64,000 bases of DNA from Actinomyces sp. Marseille-P3109 (GTDB taxonomy: Bacteria > Actinomycetota > Actinomycetes > Actinomycetales > Actinomycetaceae), in contig NZ_OOHN01000008.1 of NCBI RefSeq assembly GCF_900323545.1, forward strand, positions 1,727,144-1,791,143. The letters run 5' to 3'. A program made the position numbers and the translations under genes. The notes beneath the pieces are model-generated. The model was not told the origin of the DNA. It made no database searches and was given only the letters and a program-made list of their open reading frames with translations. Each line of letters opens with the position of its first letter. Positions within the stretch are counted from its first letter, which is position 1. Positions 58,261 through 64,000 of this stretch are shown piece by piece.

Positions 58261-59316
58261 GTGACTGCTTCTGCTCCTGCCCTGCCCACCACCATGCGCG
58301 GCGTCATCATGCACGCCGCCGGTGACATCCGCGTCGAGGACCGCGAGGTCCCCCACGTCATCGAACCCACCGACGCCGTCATCAAGCTCGAGGCCGCCTG
58401 CGTGTGCGGCTCGGACCTGTGGCCCTACCGGGGCATCCAGCCCCTGGAGAAGGCCCGTCCCATGGGGCACGAGTACGTGGGCACCGTCGTCGAGGTCGGC
58501 GACGACGTCAAGAACGTCAAGGTCGGCGACTTCGTCGTCGGCTCCTTCTGCCTGAGCGACAACACCTGCGAGATCTGCGAGGACGGATACCAGTCGCGCT
58601 GCGCCAACGGCGGCTTCATCAGCGACACCCAGGCCGAGTACACGCGCGTGGCCCTGGCCGACGGAACCCTCGTCGTCGTTCCCGGCGGCAGGCCCGAGGA
58701 CCCCGACATCATCGCCTCCCTCCTGGCCGCCTCCGATGTCCTGGGCACCGGATGGTTCGGGGCCGTGGCGGCCCAGGCCGGCCCCGGCAAGACCATCGCG
58801 GTGGTCGGCGACGGCGCCGTGGGCCTGTCCGCGGTGCTGGCCGCCAAGGCCCTGGGGGCTGAGAAGGTCATCATCTTCTCCCGCCACGAGGACCGGGCCG
58901 CCCTGGCCCGCGAGTTCGGCGCCGACGTGGTCATCGCCGAGCGCGGCGACGAGGGCGCGGCGAAGGTCAAGGAGCTCACCGGCGGCTACGGCGCGCACGG
59001 CGTCGTTGAGGCCGTGGGCAACCAGACCTCGATGATGCAGGCCATCGCCTCCTGCCGCCCCGGCGGGCACCTCGGCTACGTGGGCGTGGCTCACGGCGTC
59101 TCCCTTCCCGGAGACCATCTCTTCTTCGCCGAGATCAACATGCTGGGCGGCCCCGCGCCGGTGCGCCGCTTCCTGCCCGACCTCATCGACCGCATCCTCA
59201 AGCGCGAGATCAACCCCGGCAAGGTCTTCACCCTGCGCCTGCCCCTGGAGGAGGCCCCCGAGGCCTACAGGGCCATGGACGAGCGCCGCGCCATCAAGGT
59301 GCTCCTGAAGCCCTGA
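58261..59316 (+). CDS. Zinc-dependent alcohol dehydrogenase family protein
   Basis: Medium-chain dehydrogenase/reductase of 351 residues, starting at GTG 58261 after GAGGAC. The catalytic zinc region (CVCGSDLWPYRG, GHEYVGTVVEVG) and four cysteines of the structural zinc loop (FCLSDNTCEICEDGYQSRC) are present. The Rossmann motif is VVGDGAVGLSAVLAA. The substrate is unknown. The flavodoxin-like oxidoreductase 123 bases downstream may share the operon. Confidence 0.9.
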   Translation: MTASAPALPTTMRGVIMHAAGDIRVEDREVPHVIEPTDAVIKLEAACVCGSDLWPYRGIQPLEKARPMGHEYVGTVVEVGDDVKNVKVGDFVVGSFCLSDNTCEICEDGYQSRCANGGFISDTQAEYTRVALADGTLVVVPGGRPEDPDIIASLLAASDVLGTGWFGAVAAQAGPGKTIAVVGDGAVGLSAVLAAKALGAEKVIIFSRHEDRAALAREFGADVVIAERGDEGAAKVKELTGGYGAHGVVEAVGNQTSMMQAIASCRPGGHLGYVGVAHGVSLPGDHLFFAEINMLGGPAPVRRFLPDLIDRILKREINPGKVFTLRLPLEEAPEAYRAMDERRAIKVLLKP

Positions 59317-59439
59317 TCCCGGTTCATACCCGCACCGCGCCTCCGGTGCGTGGCATCGAGCAGGAGGGCACGACGTCGTTGACGTCTCCCGACCGAACGA
59401 CGCACCGCCCACCATCACCACCTGAACGCAGGAGCGCTC

Positions 59440-59991
59440 ATGAAGACCCTTGTTCTCGTCTTCCACCCCGACATGTCCGCCTCACGCGTCAACCGCCCCC
59501 TGGCGGCCAGGGCCGAGTCCCTCGGTGACGACGTCACCGTGCGCTACATGTACGACATCTATCCGGACCAGAAGGTCGACGTCGCCGCCGAGCAGGCGAT
59601 TCTGGAGGCCTCCGACCGCATCGTCCTCCAGTTCCCCATGTACTGGTACTCCACCCCCGCCCTGCTCAAGCAGTGGGAGGACGACGTGCTCCTCTACGGC
59701 TGGGCCTACGGATCGACCGGCAAGGCGCTGGCCGGCAAGGAGCTGCTGGTAGCCGTCAGTACGGGCGGAGCCGGCGACGCCTACAGCCGCGAGGCCTCCT
59801 ACGGTTACACGATCACCGAGCTGCTGCGCCCGCTCCAGGCGACCGCGGCCATGTGTCGGATGACCTACCTCGAGCCCTTCACCACCACCGGGACCCTCAC
59901 CATCACCGATGAGGCCCTGGCCCAGCGGGTCGAGGACTACGCCGCCACGCTGTCGAGCAAGGACCTGCCCGTCCTGGAGCCTCACGGCTGA
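59440..59991 (+). CDS. Flavodoxin-like NAD(P)H-dependent oxidoreductase (stand-alone copy)
   Basis: Predicted FMN/FAD-dependent quinone or azo-type reductase of the YwrO/MdaB/Kef-ancillary group. The protein is 183 residues. It starts KTLVLVFHPDMSASRVN, has LQFPMYWYSTPALLKQWEDD and a GWAYGSTGKALAGKELL segment. The ATG at 59440 follows AGGAG. It aligns without gaps to the C-terminal 183 residues of the TetR fusion at 60664-61992, so the two are duplicates. A terminator follows. Confidence 0.88.
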   Translation: MKTLVLVFHPDMSASRVNRPLAARAESLGDDVTVRYMYDIYPDQKVDVAAEQAILEASDRIVLQFPMYWYSTPALLKQWEDDVLLYGWAYGSTGKALAGKELLVAVSTGGAGDAYSREASYGYTITELLRPLQATAAMCRMTYLEPFTTTGTLTITDEALAQRVEDYAATLSSKDLPVLEPHG

Positions 59992-60020
59992 GCACGCCGG
60001 CACGCAGCTTCCACATGCCC

Positions 60021-60056
60021 GAGGGCCCCGGACCGGCAAACCGGCCTGGGGCCCTC
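60021..60056. terminator. Terminator between the oxidoreductase and GNAT genes
   Basis: GAGGGCCCC (60021-60029) and GGGGCCCTC (60048-60056) form a 9-base stem with an internally structured 18-base loop. It lies between convergent genes and may serve both. Confidence 0.7.
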
Positions 60057-60075
60057 AGTGCGTCTCACGGGCGTC

Positions 60076-60570
60076 TCAGTCGCCATCGGACAGGTCCTTG
60101 AAGTAGCGGGCCACCGGCCAGCGCTGGAAGCCGAGCCCCTCGTAGGTGGCGCGGGCAGGAGTGTGCCCGAGGTCCCCGCCGGTCTCCACCATCGCCATGG
60201 CCATCCCGGCGGCCCGGGCCCGCTCCATGGAGTGGTTCATGAGGGCCCGCCCGATGCCGCGGCGCTGGTAGTCGGGGTCGACGACGACGATGTAGACCTC
60301 CCCCATCCTGTCCTCGGGGTGCAGGCGGGTGCACACCCAGCCCACCGGGCGACCGTCGAGGACGGCGACGTCGACGCCGTCGGGCTCACTGTCGAGGACC
60401 TCGGCGAGATCCGCGGCCTGCCGCTGACGCCAGCCCTCGGGGTAGAAGGATCGGTAGACGAAGGCGGGCACGTCCTGCTCCATGAGCGGGAAGACCGGGG
60501 CCCAGGCGCGCAGGGACAGGTCCAGCAGCGCCTGACGCTGCTGTGGCCGGTACGCAACGATCTCAACCAT
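60076..60570 (-). CDS. GNAT family N-acetyltransferase
   Basis: A 164-residue acetyl-CoA-dependent acyltransferase. The acetyl-CoA loop QRRGIGRALMNHSMERARA follows the beta strand MGEVYIVVVDPDY, and ATYEGLGFQ lies near the C-terminus. The substrate is unknown. It sits between the two paralogous oxidoreductases, convergent with the first and downstream of the TetR fusion, from which a hairpin separates it. Confidence 0.88.
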   Translation of the reverse strand: MVEIVAYRPQQRQALLDLSLRAWAPVFPLMEQDVPAFVYRSFYPEGWRQRQAADLAEVLDSEPDGVDVAVLDGRPVGWVCTRLHPEDRMGEVYIVVVDPDYQRRGIGRALMNHSMERARAAGMAMAMVETGGDLGHTPARATYEGLGFQRWPVARYFKDLSDGD

Positions 60571-60600
60571 GTCGAAATCTTACGGCCCTCCCTGCAGATG

Positions 60601-60642
60601 CGCTGGGTCCCCGCCGGCGATGACGCCGACGGGGACCCAGCG
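60601..60642 (-). terminator. Terminator after the TetR-oxidoreductase gene
   Basis: CGCTGGGTCCCCG (60601-60613) and its complement (60630-60642) form a perfect 13-base stem with an inner paired loop, 21 bases past the stop at 60664. Confidence 0.75.
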
Positions 60643-60663
60643 GGCTCAGGATCGGCTGGCGCC

Positions 60664-61992
60664 TCAGCCGAAGATGTCGAGCATCGGGAGCTCGGCGGTC
60701 TGGAGGACCGCGGCGTAGTCCTGCGCGCGCCGGGCGATGGCCTCGTCGGTGATCTCCAGGGCGCCCACCGACAGGAAGGGCACGGCGTACTTGGTGCCGA
60801 TGACGCGCGAGGTGCCCTGCATGGGCCGCAGGAACTCGTGGATCGTGTAGATGTGCGCGCCCTCGCGGCCGTAGGCGCTGCCGGCGCCGCCGACGCTGAC
60901 GGCCAGGAGCAGCTCCTTGCCATGCAGGGCCGTGCCCGTCGAGCCGTAGGCCCAACCGAAGGTCAGGACGTCGTCGAGCCACTTCTTGAGCAGCGGCGGG
61001 CAGGAGAGCCAGTACATGGGGTACTGCAGGACGATGCGGTCAGCGCCCAGCAGGGCGGCCTGCTCGGTGGCCACATCGATGTTGAAGTCGGGGTAGATGT
61101 CGTACATGTAGCGCACGGTGATATTGCCACCGAGCGACTCCGCGGTCGCCCCGAGGGCCTTGTTGACCCGCGACTCGGAGATGTTGGGGTGGAAGACGAG
61201 AACGAGAGTGTTCACGGAGGACTCCCTGGTGTCGTTGGACTGCGATGCGGGGGACACTCCCCGCGAGGCGCCGTCGCCCCCGGCGCCGGAGGTGGACAGG
61301 ACGTCGCTCAGGCCGGAGAAGCCGCCGATGATGACCTCCAGCTTGGGGGTCATCGCGCCGCGGTCCAGCCAGGACTCCTTGGGGCGGAAGGGGACGCGGT
61401 CGGCGTCGTCGCCGTCGTGCAACTGGTTCGACCGACGCATGCCCAGGGCTGCGCCCGAGCCGCCGAAGCGCTCGTCCCACATGCGGGTGGCGATGTCGAT
61501 GCCGCGCTCGCGACGGCCCGGCTGGTGCTCGGACTCGATCGTCTCGGCCATGGCGGCCGCCTGCTGGTGCGAGGTCAGGACCGTCGACAGTGTGTAGTTG
61601 AGGGCAAGGTAGGCGTCCTCACTGCGCAGGCCGCCGGAGACAAGGGCATTGTGGGCCCGCTTGGCAACGGACATGAAGGGCACGTAGGCCCAGGCCAGGT
61701 CGATGAGGGTGTGGTCCAGGCCGGGGTTGGCGTCGAGCACGTCCCACAGCGAGTCGGACAGCTGGCGCAGGTAGTCCTGCCAGCTCAGTCCTGTGGGCGG
61801 CAGCGTGACGTCAGCGGAGACGCGCTCCAGGCAGGCGACGAGCAAGTCGTCGCGCGAGCTGACAGTACGTCCCAGGTCAGCTGTGCTCACCCCCAACCGA
61901 CGCGCCACCTTGCCCATCGTGAACCGGTCCACACCAATCTCAAGGGCGGCTGTGACGACGTCGTCCCTGGTAAAACCGGCATTATGCTGCAT
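60664..61992 (-). CDS. TetR-type regulator fused to flavodoxin-like NAD(P)H oxidoreductase
   Basis: One uninterrupted 442-residue frame. Residues about 5-55 are a TetR-like HTH (FTMGKVARRLGVSTADLGRT), followed by a helical ligand-domain-like region to about 190 and a linker. Residues 260-442 are a complete oxidoreductase (NTLVLVFHPNISESRVN, LQYPMYWLSCPPLLKKWLDD), gaplessly alignable to the gene at 59440. The ATG at 61992 follows GGGAGG. An internal GTG at 61215 with GGGAG upstream lies exactly where the stand-alone paralogue would start, so a separate 183-residue enzyme may also be made. A regulator that senses flavin, quinone or NAD(P)H through its own enzyme domain is an attractive inference. 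A lost stop codon joining two genes is the simpler alternative. Confidence 0.85.
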   Translation of the reverse strand: MQHNAGFTRDDVVTAALEIGVDRFTMGKVARRLGVSTADLGRTVSSRDDLLVACLERVSADVTLPPTGLSWQDYLRQLSDSLWDVLDANPGLDHTLIDLAWAYVPFMSVAKRAHNALVSGGLRSEDAYLALNYTLSTVLTSHQQAAAMAETIESEHQPGRRERGIDIATRMWDERFGGSGAALGMRRSNQLHDGDDADRVPFRPKESWLDRGAMTPKLEVIIGGFSGLSDVLSTSGAGGDGASRGVSPASQSNDTRESSVNTLVLVFHPNISESRVNKALGATAESLGGNITVRYMYDIYPDFNIDVATEQAALLGADRIVLQYPMYWLSCPPLLKKWLDDVLTFGWAYGSTGTALHGKELLLAVSVGGAGSAYGREGAHIYTIHEFLRPMQGTSRVIGTKYAVPFLSVGALEITDEAIARRAQDYAAVLQTAELPMLDIFG

Positions 61993-62252
61993 AGAGCCTC
62001 CCGGGTTGGGTCATGATCGCCAGCGTAACGAACCAATAACACGCAGCCAAATCGAAACAGCCTATCCAGACGATGTTCGACGCCGTTCTTCCGCAATATG
62101 ACGGCAGAAAACAATGCATCCGATACCCCGCCCCCGCTTCCAGCGAACCTCAAGATTCGATAACGATTTAGTGCGGTTCCACGAGGCCCGGCGGGTGGCG
62201 CGCCCGACAACAGTGGGCCTCACCGACCCCGCTCCCCCGCTACCGTGGTGTC

Positions 62253-63146
62253 ATGAGCGAGACTCCCCGCCCACAACGCCCCGTCTTTCCGGCGCCCCCC
62301 GCAGCGCCCTCACCGGAGGCTGCTCCACCCGCCCCGACGGCGCCTCCGGCCAAGCAGCGGCGCTGGCGCGACGACCTGCACCTGGCGCACACGATCGCCA
62401 ACAAGGTGGACAGCCTCACCCAGGCCCGCTTCGACGCCGGGAACTTCACCGTGGAGACCAAGTCGGACCTGACGCCGGTCACCGAGGCGGACCGGGAGGC
62501 CGAGCGCGTCATCCGTGAGCAGCTGGGACGGGCGCGAGGGCGCGACTCCGTCCTGGGCGAGGAGCTGCCCACCACCGGTCACTCCTCGCGCCAGTGGGTC
62601 ATCGACCCGATCGACGGGACCAAGAACTTCGTGCGGGGCGTGCCCGTGTGGGCCACGCTCATCGGCCTCATCGAGGACGGTCAGTGCGTCGTCGGGCTGG
62701 TCTCCGCCCCCGCCCTGGGGAGGCGCTGGTGGGCCGTGTCCGGCGGTGGGGCCTGGACCGGGCGATCCCTGAGCTCGGCGCGACGGATGTCCGTGTCCGG
62801 CGTCGACGACCTCACCCGGGCCTCGATGTCCTACTCCTCGCTGTCGGGGTGGGCCCAGGCCAAGCGGCTGCGCGGGATGCTCGGACTCATGCAGTCGTGC
62901 TGGCGCACCCGCGCCTACGGGGACTTCTGGTCCTACATGCTGGTGGCCGAGGGGGCCGTGGACCTGGCGGCCGAGCCCGAGCTCGAGCTCTACGACATGG
63001 CCGCGCTCGTGCCCGTGGTCACCGAGGCGGGCGGGCGCTTCACCTCCCTCGACGGCGAGCCCGGCCCCTTCGGGGGCAACGCGGTGGCCACGAACTCGCT
63101 GCTGCACGACGTCGTCCTGAGCCACCTGGGCGCCGAGACGGACTGA
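62253..63146 (+). CDS. hisN: Inositol monophosphatase family protein, probably histidinol-phosphatase
   Basis: Mg2+-dependent phosphatase of 297 residues. The metal-binding motifs are GEELP, DPIDGTKNFVRGVPVW and the C-terminal ELYDMAALVPVV segment. Among actinobacterial members this pattern, with TRAYGDFWSYMLVAEGAVD, fits HisN (histidinol phosphate to histidinol). Inositol- or fructose-1,6-bisphosphate activity cannot be excluded. The first ~35 residues are Pro/Ala-rich. It is divergent from the TetR fusion. Confidence 0.85.
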   Translation: MSETPRPQRPVFPAPPAAPSPEAAPPAPTAPPAKQRRWRDDLHLAHTIANKVDSLTQARFDAGNFTVETKSDLTPVTEADREAERVIREQLGRARGRDSVLGEELPTTGHSSRQWVIDPIDGTKNFVRGVPVWATLIGLIEDGQCVVGLVSAPALGRRWWAVSGGGAWTGRSLSSARRMSVSGVDDLTRASMSYSSLSGWAQAKRLRGMLGLMQSCWRTRAYGDFWSYMLVAEGAVDLAAEPELELYDMAALVPVVTEAGGRFTSLDGEPGPFGGNAVATNSLLHDVVLSHLGAETD

Positions 63147-63208
63147 GTCGCCGCAGCCGGCCGAGCCTTCACCTCCCATCACTGGAACTCAGCACGCCCT
63201 GAAGTTAT

Positions 63209-63226
63209 AAAAGATCTAAAAGATCT
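63209..63226. repeat. Tandem 9-base repeat before the terminal ATPase gene
   Basis: AAAAGATCT occurs twice in direct succession (63209-63217, 63218-63226), and a third partial AAAA follows. It is strikingly AT-rich for this genome and lies 30 bases before the ATG at 63256. It contains TATAAA-like sequence at its left edge, so it could be the promoter, an operator, or a slippage-prone spacer. Confidence 0.6.
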
Positions 63227-63255
63227 AAAACGCGCAAAAGTGGAGACGATCACGC

Positions 63256-64000
63256 ATGGCCAACCCCTTCAAACCCACAGCGGGCGCCACCCCGCCTCTG
63301 CTTGTCGGCCGCAACCGCGTCATCGAGGAGTTTCTGGAGAGCCTCGATGACGGCCCCGGAGCACCCGGCCTCCTGGAGCTCATCACCGGCGCTCGCGGCG
63401 TCGGCAAAACCGTCATGCTCACCGCACTGGGCGATGTGGCACGTGAGCGCGGCTGGGTGGTCGTTGATGAGACCGCACGCGAGGGGCTCATGGATCGCCT
63501 CGCCGCCGAATTCACTCGCCAGTTATCGCAGCTCGCCGGCAAGGAGCGCTCACGGTTGACCTCCTTGAGCCTAAGTACACCGCTCGGAGGCGGTAGCGCA
63601 ACACTCGAGCACGCACCTGCTCCTGAGCCCTCCTGGCGGCAGAAGGCGCGAGCACTGACCCAGTGGCTCGCGGAACACGGCACCGGCCTGCTGCTCACTA
63701 TCGACGAAGTGCATGCCATTCCGCGCGAGGAACTGCGAGCCCTGTCCGCAGAGGTGCAGCACCTCATTCGCGAAGGGGCTCCCATCGGCCTGCTCATGGC
63801 GGGGCTCCCCAAAGCCGTTGAGGAGCTCCTCAATGACGACATCACCACCTTCCTGCGCCGAGCCGAGCGGATAGAACTCAGTGAAGTGGCCATCGACGAC
63901 GTCTGTGAGGCCCTGAAGTCGACCTTCGACACGGGCGCGAAGGCGTTGAGCAACGACCTGGCCCAGGAGTGCGCGAACGCGACCGGCGGTTACCCATTCA
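63256..64000 (+). CDS. AAA/STAND-like ATP-binding protein (cut by window edge)
   Basis: The first 248 codons of an ATPase. It has the N-terminal box LLVGRNRVIEEFLESL, Walker A GARGVGKT (45-52), Walker B GLLLTIDEVHAI and a sensor-like LLMAGLPKAVEEL segment. The layout resembles Orc1/Cdc6-like and archaeal-type AAA proteins or STAND ATPases. Such genes are often strain-variable. The missing C-terminus would show whether it has a DNA-binding or effector domain. Confidence 0.8.
   Translation, partial: MANPFKPTAGATPPLLVGRNRVIEEFLESLDDGPGAPGLLELITGARGVGKTVMLTALGDVARERGWVVVDETAREGLMDRLAAEFTRQLSQLAGKERSRLTSLSLSTPLGGGSATLEHAPAPEPSWRQKARALTQWLAEHGTGLLLTIDEVHAIPREELRALSAEVQHLIREGAPIGLLMAGLPKAVEELLNDDITTFLRRAERIELSEVAIDDVCEALKSTFDTGAKALSNDLAQECANATGGYPF

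Overview
The window is high-GC, densely coded DNA from an actinobacterium. The best fit is an oral-type Actinomyces (A. oris/naeslundii group). Supports are the mycothiol-type SigR/RsrA pair, the 24-residue ribosomal protein bL37, an LAXTG-type wall-anchored surface protein, a Kgd-type fused 2-oxoglutarate decarboxylase, the argS-lysA-hom-thrB-rho order, frequent GTG starts and many ATGA/TGATG start-stop overlaps. The species call is inference. I see no phage genes, transposases or CRISPR array.

Layout. 1-12.8 kb (mostly minus): 3' -truncated rho, a flavin reductase/luciferase-like monooxygenase pair, then thrB, hom, lysA and argS (threonine/methionine and lysine synthesis plus arginyl-tRNA synthetase). 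A 637-residue LAHTG surface protein sits between hom and lysA. 12.8-19 kb: tRNA-Arg(CCG), a glycerophosphodiester phosphodiesterase, an M23 peptidase with a very long disordered cytoplasmic part, and two coupled CNNM/CorC proteins. 19.3-32.1 kb: kgd with a one-base frameshift at a C8 tract, an SGNH hydrolase, a YitT/YczE-like membrane protein, bL37, rsrA-sigR, a DoxX protein, then the coupled run icd-aroA-rsgA.

32.5-57.4 kb is a nitrate/nitrite respiration island. It starts with a SufR-like Fe-S regulator candidate. A three-gene, translationally coupled operon follows: NnrS-like membrane protein, polytopic membrane protein, three-domain copper nitrite reductase NirK. A divergent DUF2249 gene shares its promoter region. 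Next come molybdenum cofactor genes (moaA, moaD, moaE, moeA, moaC, mobA, mogA), narK, narGHJI, modA, a fused modBC and a MoeB-rhodanese gene. Together these import molybdate, build the cofactor, load nitrate reductase, exchange nitrate/nitrite and reduce nitrite to NO. No NO reductase gene is in the window.

57.5-64 kb: a 5' -truncated siderophore-type ABC ATPase, a zinc alcohol dehydrogenase, and two paralogous 183-residue flavodoxin-like NAD(P)H oxidoreductases either side of a GNAT gene. One of the two is fused in frame to a TetR-type repressor, which is the most unusual architecture here. The window closes with a HisN-like phosphatase and the start of an AAA/STAND-like ATPase that runs off the edge.
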